From Nocardioides pinisoli (lineage in GTDB: Bacteria; Actinomycetota; Actinomycetes; Propionibacteriales; Nocardioidaceae): a DNA stretch of 64,000 nucleotides. The notes under the pieces were generated by a model. That model was not told where the DNA came from. It was given only the letters and a program-made list of their open reading frames with translations, and made no database searches. The translations under genes were made by a program, and so were the position numbers. The DNA is taken from the NCBI RefSeq assembly GCF_024199985.1, contig NZ_JANARS010000006.1, positions 310,001-374,000 on the forward strand, given 5' to 3'. This document shows, one piece after another, positions 19,996 through 28,829 of this stretch; position 1 is the stretch's first letter, and every line of letters begins with the position of its first letter.

Positions 19996-21798
19996 ATGAA
20001 GCCCACCGTCCGTCGCCTGCCCGCCCTGGCGCTCGCCAGCGCCGCCCTGCTCGTGGTCGCCGCCTGTGGCGGCTCGGGCGGGTCCTCGGACTCCGGGGGA
20101 GGCGGGAGCTCGGGAGAGCCGAGCGCGGGCGGCGTGCTCAACATGCTGGGCACCGGCGACGTCGACTACATGGACCCCAACGTCTCCTACTACAGCGTGG
20201 GCTACAGCGCCTTGCGCCTGTGGAGCCGCCAGCTGTTCACCTACCCCGCCGTCCAGGGCCAGACCACGACCGCCGCACCCGACCTGGCCGAGGAGATCCC
20301 GACCGCCGACAACGGCGGCATCAGCAAGGACGGCACCACCTACACGATCAAGCTCCGTTCGGGCGCGCAGTGGAACACCGACCCGGCCCGGCCGGTCACC
20401 GCTGCCGACATGGTGAGGGGGGTCGAACGCACGTGCAACCCCGTGCAGCCGTTCGGCGGCATCCCCGACTTCGCCACGCTGATCGAGGGCTACCAGGACT
20501 TCTGCGACGGCTTCTCGAAGGTCGACCAGACCCCGAAGGCGATCGCCGCCTACATCGACGACACCGACCTCCCCGGGGTGGTGGCCAAGGACGACAGCAC
20601 CGTCGTCTTCACCCTCACGCAGCCGGCGTCGTTCTTCGTCGACATGCTCACCCTGCCGGCCTTCTCCCCCGCGCCGGAGGAGGTCCTCGACTACCTGCCC
20701 GGGAGCCAGGACCTCGGGCAGCACCAGGTCTCCGACGGTCCCTACCAGATCGAGTCCTGGAACCCGACCAAGGAGATCGTCTTCACCCGCAACCCGGCAT
20801 GGACGGCCGACTCCGACCCGATCCGGAAGGCGTACGTCGACAAGGTGGTGGTCAACGAGACGGTCAGCCAGGAATCGGTGCAGCAGCAGCTCCAGACCGG
20901 CAACGCGAGCGCCGACATGGAGTTCGGGACCTTCCCGCCACCGTCCCAGCTGCCGGGCCTCATCTCGGCGAACGATCCCAACCTCAACCTCGGCGAGACG
21001 GCCTCGACCAACCCCTACATCGTGTTCAACACCGTCTCCCCCAACAACGGGGGCGCCCTGGGGAAGACCGAGGTGCGGCAGGCCCTGGAGCACGCCCTCA
21101 ACCGGGACAACATCATCCAGGTCTACGGCGGTCCGAAGGTCAACCCGCCGCTCACCCACGTGCTGCCTCCCGGCATCGTCGGCTCCGAGGACTTCGACCC
21201 CTACCCCTACGACGTCGCCAAGGCCAAGTCCCTGCTGGCCGAGGCCGGCCATGCCGACGGGCTCACCCTGAAGTTCCTCTACCGCAGCTCCTCCGAGGGC
21301 AGCACGAAGGCGTTCCAGACCGTCCAGCAGGACCTGTCCGACGCCGGCGTCAAGGTCGAGGGCGTCCCGTCGCCCGACGCGGACTTCTACACCAAGTACC
21401 TGCAGGAGCCCACTGCCGCGCGCAGCGGGGTGTGGGACCTCTCGCTGTCGGGCTGGGGTCCGGACTGGTACGGCAACGCGGCGCTGTCGTTCTTCGGCCC
21501 GCTGTTCTCCGGCGAGCCGTCGTTCCCGCCCGTCGGCAGCAACTTCGGCTTCTACGAGAACCCGGCGACCAACAAGCTGATCGACCAGGCCTCGGCGGCG
21601 CCCGACGAGTCCACCGCCGCCTCCCTGTGGGCGAAGGCCGACCAGCAGGTGATGGAGGACGCACCGTTCTTCCCCATCACGTCGCCGCTCAACCCGAACT
21701 ACCACGCCACCCAGGTCAACAACGCGATCTACCTGCCCGCCATCCAGAACTTCGACCCCGCCAACGTCTGGCTGTCCCCGGACATGCAGGGCGGCTGA
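19996..21798 (+). CDS. Peptide ABC transporter substrate-binding lipoprotein (SBP_bac_5)
   Basis: The 600-aa protein has a lipoprotein signal (basic start, hydrophobic core, lipobox LVVAAC at about residues 23-28) followed by a Gly/Ser linker. The rest is a family 5 solute-binding domain: SKDGTTYTIKLRSGAQWNT, DGPYQIESWNPTKEIVFTRN and DPYPYDVAKAKSLLAEAGHA. It binds di- or oligopeptides, or similar ligands, outside the membrane for the permease encoded downstream. The ATG at 19996 is preceded by GGAGGA. It is first of five importer genes. Confidence 0.93.
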   Translation: MKPTVRRLPALALASAALLVVAACGGSGGSSDSGGGGSSGEPSAGGVLNMLGTGDVDYMDPNVSYYSVGYSALRLWSRQLFTYPAVQGQTTTAAPDLAEEIPTADNGGISKDGTTYTIKLRSGAQWNTDPARPVTAADMVRGVERTCNPVQPFGGIPDFATLIEGYQDFCDGFSKVDQTPKAIAAYIDDTDLPGVVAKDDSTVVFTLTQPASFFVDMLTLPAFSPAPEEVLDYLPGSQDLGQHQVSDGPYQIESWNPTKEIVFTRNPAWTADSDPIRKAYVDKVVVNETVSQESVQQQLQTGNASADMEFGTFPPPSQLPGLISANDPNLNLGETASTNPYIVFNTVSPNNGGALGKTEVRQALEHALNRDNIIQVYGGPKVNPPLTHVLPPGIVGSEDFDPYPYDVAKAKSLLAEAGHADGLTLKFLYRSSSEGSTKAFQTVQQDLSDAGVKVEGVPSPDADFYTKYLQEPTAARSGVWDLSLSGWGPDWYGNAALSFFGPLFSGEPSFPPVGSNFGFYENPATNKLIDQASAAPDESTAASLWAKADQQVMEDAPFFPITSPLNPNYHATQVNNAIYLPAIQNFDPANVWLSPDMQGG

Positions 21799-21802
21799 TC
21801 CC

Positions 21803-22849
21803 GTGCGCCTGCTGGAGGTCCAGGACCTGCGCGTCTCGTTCTCGACCGACGACGGCATCGTGGAGGCGGTTCGCGGGGTCAGCTTCGACCTCGACCGCAG
21901 CCACACGCTCGGCATCGTCGGGGAGTCCGGGTCCGGCAAGAGCGTGTGCACCCAGACGATCGTCGGACTGACCCGTGGCGCGACGGTCACCGGCAACGCG
22001 TTCTTCGACGGGGTGGACCTGCTCACCGCCCAGCCCGACGAGCTGCGAGGGATCCGCGGGAAGCGGATCGGGATGATCTTCCAGGACCCGCTCTCCAGCC
22101 TGCACCCGCTCTACCGGATCGGCTGGCAGATCAGGGAGATGATCCAGGCCCACGACAGCAGCATGACCCGGCAGCAGGCGCGGACCCGGGCCGCCGAGCT
22201 GCTGGGACTGGTCGGCATCCCGCACCCTGAGGAACGCCTCGACGACTACCCGCACCAGTTCTCCGGCGGCATGCGCCAGCGGGTCATGATCGCGATGGCG
22301 ATGGCGCTCAACCCCGACCTCCTCGTCGCCGACGAGCCGACGACGGCGCTCGACGTCACCGTGCAGGCGCAGGTGCTGGCGGTGATGACGCGCCTGCAGC
22401 GCGAGTTCGGCACCGCCATCGTGCTCATCACGCACGACCTCGGGGTGGTCGCCGAGGTGGCGGACGACGTGGTGGTCATGCACGCAGGGGTGGTGATGGA
22501 GCACGCACCACGACGCGAGACCTTCTACCACCACCACAACCCCTACACGGAGGGGCTCTTCGACTCGCTGCCCGCCGTGGGGGCCGGCCGGCGCCGGCTG
22601 ACCCCCATCGCCGGCACACCACCCAGCGTGATCGATCTCCCGCCCGGGTGCTCGTTCGCCCCGCGCTGCCCCTACGCCTTCGACCGTTGCTGGGTGTCGG
22701 AGCCTCCGCTCGCCCGCGTCTTCGGCGACGTCCACCACTGGTCCGCGTGCTGGCTCCCCGCCGACCTGGTGGCGCGCACCGCGATCCGGGACCGCCTCCG
22801 CGCCGAGACCGCTGCGGCCGGCGAGACGGCCGAGGGGGCCGCCTCGTGA
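21803..22849 (+). CDS. Oligopeptide/dipeptide ABC transporter ATP-binding protein (OppD/DppD-like)
   Basis: The 348-aa ATPase has Walker [10 protein letters not shown], the OppD-specific [12 protein letters not shown], signature [16 protein letters not shown] and Walker [13 protein letters not shown]. The C-terminal oligopeptide domain ends with the [14 protein letters not shown] cysteine motif that binds an iron-sulfur cluster in some Dpp systems. The GTG at 21803 lies 4 bp after the binding-protein stop. It pairs with the OppF-like ATPase, overlapping by 4 bp. Confidence 0.93.
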   Translation: MRLLEVQDLRVSFSTDDGIVEAVRGVSFDLDRSHTLGIVGESGSGKSVCTQTIVGLTRGATVTGNAFFDGVDLLTAQPDELRGIRGKRIGMIFQDPLSSLHPLYRIGWQIREMIQAHDSSMTRQQARTRAAELLGLVGIPHPEERLDDYPHQFSGGMRQRVMIAMAMALNPDLLVADEPTTALDVTVQAQVLAVMTRLQREFGTAIVLITHDLGVVAEVADDVVVMHAGVVMEHAPRRETFYHHHNPYTEGLFDSLPAVGAGRRRLTPIAGTPPSVIDLPPGCSFAPRCPYAFDRCWVSEPPLARVFGDVHHWSACWLPADLVARTAIRDRLRAETAAAGETAEGAAS

Positions 22850-23925
22850 CCGCGTCCACCGCCGGATCGACGGCGACACCGCTCCTGGAGGCCCGGGCGG
22901 TCTCCAAGGAGTTCCCGGCCGGTGGGACCAGCCTGACAGGGCGCGCGACCGAGGTGCTGCACGCCGTCGACCGGGTGGACCTGGAGGTGTTCCCCGGGGA
23001 GACAGTCGGCCTGGTCGGCGAGACCGGCTGCGGCAAGTCGACCCTGGCGCGCTGCCTGGCCCGGTTGTACGACGTCACGGCGGGCGAGGTGTGGTTCGAC
23101 GGCCGGGACGTCACGCACCTCTCCCGCCGCGAGATGCGGCCGCTGCGGCGGGACATCCAGGTGATCTTCCAGGACCCGTACGGCTCCTTGAACCCGCGAC
23201 GGCGGGTCGGCTCGATCATCGGCGACGCCTTCGCCATCCACGACCTGGAGAAGGGCGCGGCCCGCAAGGCCCGGGTCCAGGAGCTCATGGAGCTGGTCGG
23301 GCTCAACCCGGAGCACTACAACCGTTTCCCCGCCGACTTCTCCGGTGGCCAGCGGCAGCGCATCGGGGTGGCCCGCGCGCTGGCACTCCGTCCTCGCATG
23401 ATCATCTGCGACGAGCCCGTCTCCGCGCTCGACGTGTCGATCCAGGCGCAGGTGCTGAACCTGCTCATCGACCTGCAGGACGAGCTGGGGCTCACCTACC
23501 TCTTCATCACCCACGACCTGTCGGTCGTGCGCCACGTCAGCAACCGCATCGCGGTGATGTACCTCGGCAGGGTGGTCGAGCAGGGAACGGTGGAGGACAT
23601 CTTCGACGGTGCCCGGCACCCCTACACGAAGGCGCTCCTGTCGGCGCTGCCCACGCCCGACCCGGACGTCGCCGACAGCCGCGAGCACGTCGTCCTCAGC
23701 GGCGACCTGCCCTCGGCCGTCGACCCACCGAGCGGGTGTCACTTCCACCCTCGGTGCCCCAGGGCCCGCGCGGACTGCCACGAGCAGCAGCCCCCGCTCG
23801 AGCCGGTGGACGGCGACCCGGTGGACCACACGACCGCGTGCTGGCACCCCCTCGCGCACGGCGAGAGCCTCACCAGCGCCGTACCCGGCCTCGGTATCCC
23901 TGCTCCCGAGGAGGGAGAGCCATGA
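22846..23925 (+). CDS. Oligopeptide/dipeptide ABC transporter ATP-binding protein (OppF/DppF-like)
   Basis: The 359-aa ATPase has Walker A GETGCGKST, IFQDPYGSLNPRRRV (typical OppF), signature FSGGQRQRIGVARALA and Walker B MIICDEPVSALD. The C-terminal cysteine motif is GCHFHPRCPRARADC. The GTG at 22846 overlaps the OppD stop (GTGA). It forms the ATPase heterodimer with OppD. Confidence 0.93.
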   Translation: MTASTAGSTATPLLEARAVSKEFPAGGTSLTGRATEVLHAVDRVDLEVFPGETVGLVGETGCGKSTLARCLARLYDVTAGEVWFDGRDVTHLSRREMRPLRRDIQVIFQDPYGSLNPRRRVGSIIGDAFAIHDLEKGAARKARVQELMELVGLNPEHYNRFPADFSGGQRQRIGVARALALRPRMIICDEPVSALDVSIQAQVLNLLIDLQDELGLTYLFITHDLSVVRHVSNRIAVMYLGRVVEQGTVEDIFDGARHPYTKALLSALPTPDPDVADSREHVVLSGDLPSAVDPPSGCHFHPRCPRARADCHEQQPPLEPVDGDPVDHTTACWHPLAHGESLTSAVPGLGIPAPEEGEP

Positions 23926-24878
23926 GTGACCCGATCATGAGCGCCCCGACGATGAGCGACATCGCGACGACCGGGCACGTACCTCGCACCATCGAGGGAC
24001 GGGGTCCGTGGCGGCTGGCCTGGCTCCGGCTGAAGAAGGACAAGGTGGCCATCTGGTCCCTGGTGGTGATCGGCCTGCTGGTGCTGGTCGCGATCTTCGC
24101 GCCCTTCTTCGCCTGGCTGACCGGGCACCCGCCCAACGTGCAGTACCGCGAGACCGGCCTGACCCCTGACGGCCTGCCCGTCGGCCCGAGCTCGACCTTC
24201 TGGTTCGGCACCGACGACCTGGGCCGCGACGTGCTGGTGCGGGTCGCGTACGGCGCTCGCGTCTCGCTCGGCGTCGGCGTGCTGGCGACCATGCTGACGG
24301 TGGTCGTCGGGGTCGTCGTCGGCCTTGCCGCCGGCTTCTTCGGGGGCCTGGTCGACATGGTCCTCGCCCGGCTGATCGACGTCGTCCTCTCGATCCCGTT
24401 CCTGCTGGTGGCCGTCGCGCTGGTGTCCATCACAGGTCCGAGCCTGCTGGTGACGATCGTGGTGATCGGCTTCTTCAGCTGGGCCTCGATGGCGCGCATC
24501 GTGCGTGGGCAGGTGCTCTCGGTCAAGGAGCGGGAGTACGTCGAGGCCGCGCGCTCACTGGGTGCCGGGGACCTCCGCATCATGTTCATCGACGTGCTGC
24601 CCAACGTGATGGCGCCGATCATCGTCTACACGACCCTGCTGGTGCCGGTGGTGATCGTGGCCCAGGCGACGCTCTCCTTCCTCGGGCTCGGAGTGGAGGC
24701 GCCGACCGCTGACTGGGGCGGGATGATCAGCACCGCGCAGCGCTACTACCGGACCGCGTGGTGGTTCATCGCCTTCCCCGGTAGCGCCCTCCTGATCACC
24801 ACCTTGGCGTTCAACCTGTTCGGGGACGGCGTGCGTGACGCGCTCGATCCGCGCGTCGACCGGCTGATCGGGAGGTGA
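23922..24878 (+). CDS. Peptide ABC transporter permease (OppC/DppC-like)
   Basis: The 318-aa permease has about six membrane helices and an OppC-type N-terminal cytoplasmic segment (AWLRLKKDKVAIWSL). It then has the FGTDDLGRDVLVRVAYGAR motif and the EAA loop EYVEAARSLGAGDLRIMFIDVLPN that contacts the ATPases. The ATG at 23922 overlaps the OppF stop by 4 bp and has GGGAGAG ahead of it. It precedes the OppB-like permease, the reverse of the usual B-C order. Confidence 0.93.
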   Translation: MSDPIMSAPTMSDIATTGHVPRTIEGRGPWRLAWLRLKKDKVAIWSLVVIGLLVLVAIFAPFFAWLTGHPPNVQYRETGLTPDGLPVGPSSTFWFGTDDLGRDVLVRVAYGARVSLGVGVLATMLTVVVGVVVGLAAGFFGGLVDMVLARLIDVVLSIPFLLVAVALVSITGPSLLVTIVVIGFFSWASMARIVRGQVLSVKEREYVEAARSLGAGDLRIMFIDVLPNVMAPIIVYTTLLVPVVIVAQATLSFLGLGVEAPTADWGGMISTAQRYYRTAWWFIAFPGSALLITTLAFNLFGDGVRDALDPRVDRLIGR

Positions 24879-24884
24879 GCGGGG

Positions 24885-25844
24885 ATGGTGAGGTTCCTCA
24901 TCGTGCGGACCCTGACCGGGCTCGTCGTCCTGTGGCTGATCAGCATGTCGGTGTTCGCGCTGTTCTACGTGGTGCCGAGCAACGTCGCGCGCACCCTGGG
25001 TGGACGCCAGGCCACACCGGAGACCATCGCGGCGATCAACGAACGCCTCGGCCTCGACGAGCCGCTGTGGAAGCAGTACGCCAGCTTCGTCGGTGACGCG
25101 CTGCAAGGCGACCTCGGCTACGACTACTACCACCAGGTGCCCGTCACCACGATCATCGCCCAGGCCGTGCCCGTGACCCTCTCGCTGGCGGTGGGAGCGG
25201 CGGTGATCTGGCTGGTTCTGGGCATCACCAACGGTGTCATCTCGGCCACGCACCCGCGATCGCTCGCAGACCGGTCCCTGACCGCCTTCGCGCTGTTCTT
25301 CTACTCGATGCCGTCGTTCCTGCTGGGCCTCGTGCTGCTCTACTTCCTCTACTTCAAGCTCACCCAGGCCGGCTACGCCTGGTTCCCACCCGGTGGGTAC
25401 GCCCCCCTCAGCGAGGGTGTCGGACCGTGGGTCAACCACCTGCTCCTGCCCTGGGCGACCTTGGCGCTGGTGTCGGCGGCCGCCTACACCCGGCTCACCC
25501 GCGGGTCGATGCTCGACGTGCTCAGCGAGGACTACATCAGGACCGCCCGCTCCAAGGGCATCTCCGAGCGTCGCGTCACCTACCGGCACGCCCTGCGCAG
25601 CGCCCTCACGCCCATCGTGACCCAGTTCGGCATCGACCTGGGCCAGCTCGTCGGCGGCGTCCTGGTCACCGAGACCGTCTTCAGCCTCCCGGGCCTGGGG
25701 CAGACCGCCATCATTGCGATCACCCAGCAGGACCTCCCCGTGATCATCGGGATCGTCCTGTTCGCCTCGACCGCGGTGGTGGTCGCCAACATCCTGGTCG
25801 ACCTCGCCTACGCCGTGCTCGATCCTCGCGTGCGGATCTCCTGA
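24885..25844 (+). CDS. Peptide ABC transporter permease (OppB/DppB-like)
   Basis: The 319-aa permease has six helices. It starts MVRFLIVRTLTGLVVLWLIS and has the family ERLGLDEPLWKQYASF loop. The EAA motif is DYIRTARSKGISERRVTYRH, and ETVFSLPGLGQ lies near the end. It starts 6 bp after the OppC-like stop and ends the five-gene importer operon. With the OppC homologue it forms the translocation channel. Confidence 0.93.
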   Translation: MVRFLIVRTLTGLVVLWLISMSVFALFYVVPSNVARTLGGRQATPETIAAINERLGLDEPLWKQYASFVGDALQGDLGYDYYHQVPVTTIIAQAVPVTLSLAVGAAVIWLVLGITNGVISATHPRSLADRSLTAFALFFYSMPSFLLGLVLLYFLYFKLTQAGYAWFPPGGYAPLSEGVGPWVNHLLLPWATLALVSAAAYTRLTRGSMLDVLSEDYIRTARSKGISERRVTYRHALRSALTPIVTQFGIDLGQLVGGVLVTETVFSLPGLGQTAIIAITQQDLPVIIGIVLFASTAVVVANILVDLAYAVLDPRVRIS

Positions 25845-25919
25845 GCCACGCGGGCGCGCAGCGGCCGGGTGGCGCCCGTGGTCCGACGCGTCGTCGCCGG
25901 AGCCTGCGACGATGCCGGG

Positions 25920-26576
25920 ATGAAGCTCCTGCTCACCTCCGGCGGCGTGACCAACGACAGCATCCGGTCGGCGCTCGTCGACCTGCTCGGCAAGCCGGTC
26001 GAGGACGCGACCGCGCTCGGCATCCCGACGGCCCAGTGGGGGCACCCGATGTGCGGCCCGGAATCGCTGCGCAGCTTCGTCACCGACCGCACGCCGCCGA
26101 CGATGACCGGCCTCGGCTGGCGGTCGGTCGGCGTGCTGGAGCTGACCGCCCTCCCGACGATCGACCCCGACCGCTGGGTGCCGTGGGTGCGCGAGGCCGA
26201 CGTGCTGCTCGTCGACGGCGGCGAGGCGACGTACCTCGCCCACTGGCTGGCCGAGTCGGGACTCGCCGACCTGCTGCCCGGGCTCACCGACACCGTGTGG
26301 GTCGGCGTGAGCGCCGGCAGCATGGTGCTGACCCCGCGCATCGGCGACCTGTTCGTCGAGTGGCGGCCCGAGGAGGGCGACCGGACGCTCGGCCTCGTGG
26401 ACTTCTCGATCTTCCCGCACGTCGGCCTGTTCCCGGGCAACACCCTGGCGGTGGCGGAGCAGTGGGCGGCCGGCCTCGGCAACCCGGCGTACGCCCTCGA
26501 CGAGCAGTCCGCGGTCCTGGTCGACGGCGACCGGGTCGAGGTCGTCTCGGAGGGTGAGTGGAGGCACTACGCCTAG
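25920..26576 (+). CDS. Peptidase E-like protein (family S51)
   Basis: The 218-aa protein resembles peptidase S51/PepE, a class I glutamine-amidotransferase-like fold that cleaves Asp-X dipeptides. The start is KLLLTSGGVTNDSIRSAL. The nucleophile elbow is GVSAGSMVLTP with the predicted catalytic Ser, and VDFSIFPHVGLFPGN carries a His in the expected region. The ATG at 25920 is the best start. It follows the peptide importer after 75 bp, so a joint role in dipeptide use is attractive but unproven. Confidence 0.8.
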   Translation: MKLLLTSGGVTNDSIRSALVDLLGKPVEDATALGIPTAQWGHPMCGPESLRSFVTDRTPPTMTGLGWRSVGVLELTALPTIDPDRWVPWVREADVLLVDGGEATYLAHWLAESGLADLLPGLTDTVWVGVSAGSMVLTPRIGDLFVEWRPEEGDRTLGLVDFSIFPHVGLFPGNTLAVAEQWAAGLGNPAYALDEQSAVLVDGDRVEVVSEGEWRHYA

Positions 26577-26602
26577 GCGCCGCCGCACGGCAGACTGCTC
26601 AC

Positions 26603-27214
26603 ATGCCTGTCACGCGAGGGTTCCACCGCCGCCGTCCCGAGCCGGAGCGCGGCCGGCTCCCACCGGGCCAGTACGACACCGGGGCGTCGTGGCCGGTGCT
26701 GAGCGCCGAGGCCACCCCGCAGCAGCCCGCGGAGTCGTGGACGTTCAGCGTCGACGGCCTCGTCGAGTCGCCGCACACGTGGTCCTGGCAGCAGCTGCAC
26801 GCCTTCCCGGGCTCGACCTTCTTCGGTGACATCCACTGCGTCACGACGTGGTCGAAGTTCGACATGACCTTCAGCGGCGTCAGCGTCGACGACCTGCTCG
26901 AGGTCGCCCGGCCGACGTCCGAGGCCGCCTTCGTCCTCGCCCACTCGGTCACCGGCTACACGACCAACCTGCCGCTGGCCGACGTCACCGGGGGCAAGGC
27001 GTGGGTGGTGTGGAGCGTCGACGGCAAGCCGCTCCCCCGCCAGCACGGCGGGCCGCTGCGCCTGCTGGTGCCGCACCTCTACTTCTGGAAGTCTGCGAAG
27101 TGGGTCTCGCGCCTCGAGCTGATGACCGAGGACCGGCCGGGCTTCTGGGAGCAGAACGGCTACCACGACCGCGGCGACCCGTGGCGCGAGCAGCGCTACC
27201 AGGGCGACGACTGA
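26603..27214 (+). CDS. Sulfite-oxidase-like molybdopterin enzyme (SUOX fold)
   Basis: The 203-aa protein is a short oxidoreductase molybdopterin-binding domain. The predicted Mo-ligand Cys lies in DIHCVTTWSKFD. YTTNLPLADV and PRQHGGPLRLLVPHLYFWKSAKW match the cofactor-binding loops. There is no signal peptide, heme or dimerisation domain, so it resembles the cytoplasmic YedY-core type. It is one base from the FAD reductase gene, its likely electron partner. The physiological substrate is not known. Confidence 0.85.
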   Translation: MPVTRGFHRRRPEPERGRLPPGQYDTGASWPVLSAEATPQQPAESWTFSVDGLVESPHTWSWQQLHAFPGSTFFGDIHCVTTWSKFDMTFSGVSVDDLLEVARPTSEAAFVLAHSVTGYTTNLPLADVTGGKAWVVWSVDGKPLPRQHGGPLRLLVPHLYFWKSAKWVSRLELMTEDRPGFWEQNGYHDRGDPWREQRYQGDD

Positions 27215-27215
27215 C

Positions 27216-27917
27216 GTGGCGCCGGCACCCATGGCGGCCTGGAGCGACGGCCGCATCATCGAGAAGGACCAGCCGACCGCCTCGACCGTGCGGCTGCGGC
27301 TGCACGTCGACGACCGGCCCCACCACCTGCCCGGGCAGCACTACATCCTCAGGCTGCGTGCTCCCGACGGCTACACCGCGCAGCGCTCCTACTCCCTGGC
27401 CTCCGACAGCGACGACCCGCTCCTCGAGCTGCTCATCGAGCGCCAGCCCGACGGCGAGGTGTCGGAGTTCCTCGCCGACGTCGCCGAGGTGGGCGACGTC
27501 CTCGAGCTGCGCGGACCGATCGGCCGCTGGTTCGTCTGGGACACCAGGAGCCGGGTGCTGTGCCTCGTCGGCGGCACCGGGGTCGTGCCCGCGGTGGCCA
27601 TGGCCCGCACCGCTCGCCGGCTCGGTCGCACCGACCTGTTGCGCGTCGCCGCGATGGGCCGCACCCGCGACGAGCTCGCCTACGCCGCCGAGCTCGAGCG
27701 CTACGGCGCGACGTTCGCCTTCACCCGCGACGACGTCGACGGCCGGCCGGCCGGGCCCTTCACCGCCGAGGAGCTCACGCCGCTGCTCGAGGGCGTCGAC
27801 CTCGGCTACGTCTGCGGCTCGGCCCGCTTCGCGTCGTACGCCGAGGAGCTGCTGCTCGCGTGCGGCCTCGACGCCGGGGCGATCCGGGTCGAGCGCTTCG
27901 GGCCCACGGGCGACTGA
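27216..27917 (+). CDS. Ferredoxin-NADP reductase-type FAD/NAD(P)H oxidoreductase
   Basis: The 233-aa protein has an FAD-binding beta-barrel with the RSYSLAS flavin motif (QRSYSLASDS) and an NAD(P)-binding domain (CLVGGTGVVPAVAMA). The C-terminal YVCGSARFASYAEELLL is typical. It lacks a 2Fe-2S domain. The GTG at 27216 follows the sulfite-oxidase-like stop by one base; an ATG at 27231 is the alternative. The pair is probably a two-component molybdoenzyme with this subunit as reductase. Confidence 0.88.
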   Translation: MAPAPMAAWSDGRIIEKDQPTASTVRLRLHVDDRPHHLPGQHYILRLRAPDGYTAQRSYSLASDSDDPLLELLIERQPDGEVSEFLADVAEVGDVLELRGPIGRWFVWDTRSRVLCLVGGTGVVPAVAMARTARRLGRTDLLRVAAMGRTRDELAYAAELERYGATFAFTRDDVDGRPAGPFTAEELTPLLEGVDLGYVCGSARFASYAEELLLACGLDAGAIRVERFGPTGD

Positions 27918-27921
27918 CGCA

Positions 27922-27961
27922 GAACCGCCCGCCACCAGGTCTCCCCGGTGGCGGGCGGTTC
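27922..27961. terminator. Strong 15-bp hairpin between the FAD reductase and the att site
   Basis: The arms 27922-27936 (GAACCGCCCGCCACC) and 27947-27961 (GGTGGCGGGCGGTTC) are perfect complements around a 10-nt loop. The hairpin ends the molybdoenzyme operon. Before the island inserted, it would also have ended tRNA-Ala read from the other side, because the displaced tRNA 3' half begins only a few bases away. Confidence 0.75.
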
Positions 27962-27963
27962 GT

Positions 27964-28012
<49 letters not shown>

Positions 28013-28183
28013 GGACCTCAACCGCGCCTGCCTGGTTGATGATGGCGGCGCTGGCGTCCGCCCGGAAACTGCCGTAATTGTTGAGGGTGAACGTGCCAGA
28101 AGTCAGTTCCGGGGGCGTGCTCCGTCCTTCTCAATACAGAGTAGGTTGCATCTTCCGCTTCCGAGCGGGCCCCGGCACAGGAA

Positions 28184-28209
28184 CCGGCCGCCCCGACCGG
28201 GGCGGCCGG
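28184..28209 (-). terminator. Hairpin downstream of the NTF2-like gene
   Basis: CCGGCCGCCCC (28184-28194) pairs with GGGGCGGCCGG (28199-28209) around a 4-nt loop. It lies 10 bp past the stop of the minus-strand NTF2-like gene. A short TTCC follows on the transcript strand. Confidence 0.65.
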
Positions 28210-28219
28210 CCCAAGGGCC

Positions 28220-28678
28220 TCAGTCGTTCGCGATGGTGGCGAAGACGCCGTCCGCCCCGCCGCGCAACGAGTCGGCTGCGACCTGCGGGTTCCAGAAGTC
28301 CACGTAGCGGGTGATCTTCCCGTCGATCGTCTCCACAACCGAGATATAGGTCTGGTTGTAGGGCCGGCCAGTGGTCAGGGCGGTGCCGACGCTCGAGAAT
28401 TCGGCGATGACCAGCGACGGGTCAACGGTCTCGTGGAAGACGAGGTCGGTGAACTGCACCTTGAAGTGCTTCGGGAAGTTCTGCATGTAGTCGAACAGCT
28501 CGGCCTTCCCGGCCACCGCCTTCGGGAACCCCTCGGGGCCGTAGGGGAACTCGAGCACGCCGTCGTCGGCGAACAGCTCCACCCACTCGGGGATCCTGCC
28601 CGACGACAGGTACTCGAGGTGGTTGCGGAAGGTCTGGCGCGCTGCGTCCCGCACCGGGTCGGTGGTCGTGTCTGTCAT
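28220..28678 (-). CDS. NTF2-like / SnoaL-like protein
   Basis: The 152-aa protein has an NTF2-like cone fold of the PhzA/SnoaL type: FRNHLEYLSSGRIPEWVELF, DDGVLEFPYGPEGFPKAVAG and VVETIDGKITRYVDFWNP. Members act as isomerases, cyclases or small-molecule binders, so no reaction can be assigned. The ATG at 28678 has GAGAGGA upstream. It is divergent from a TetR regulator within the island, with palindromes in the shared 151-bp promoter region, so TetR control is likely. Confidence 0.8.
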   Translation of the reverse strand: MTDTTTDPVRDAARQTFRNHLEYLSSGRIPEWVELFADDGVLEFPYGPEGFPKAVAGKAELFDYMQNFPKHFKVQFTDLVFHETVDPSLVIAEFSSVGTALTTGRPYNQTYISVVETIDGKITRYVDFWNPQVAADSLRGGADGVFATIAND

Positions 28679-28757
28679 GACTGTGTCCTCTCGTTCGCCC
28701 GCTTAATGCGAGTCTCTTCGCCTTACGCTGGAACACTAACACGACATCGGCTCCAAA

Positions 28758-28789
28758 CGCGAAACTGTTCGCGATAGCACTAAAAGTGC
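28758..28789. promoter_or_regulatory. Palindromes in the NTF2-like/TetR divergent promoter
   Basis: CGCGAA (28758-28763) and TTCGCG (28768-28773) form an inverted repeat with a 4-bp spacer. GCACT (28777-28781) and AGTGC (28785-28789) form a second. Either could be the TetR operator; the sequence does not decide between them. Confidence 0.4.
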
Positions 28790-28829
28790 GGCCGCGCAAT
28801 CGAGATCTCCTTCGCGTTAGAGTGGGCAG

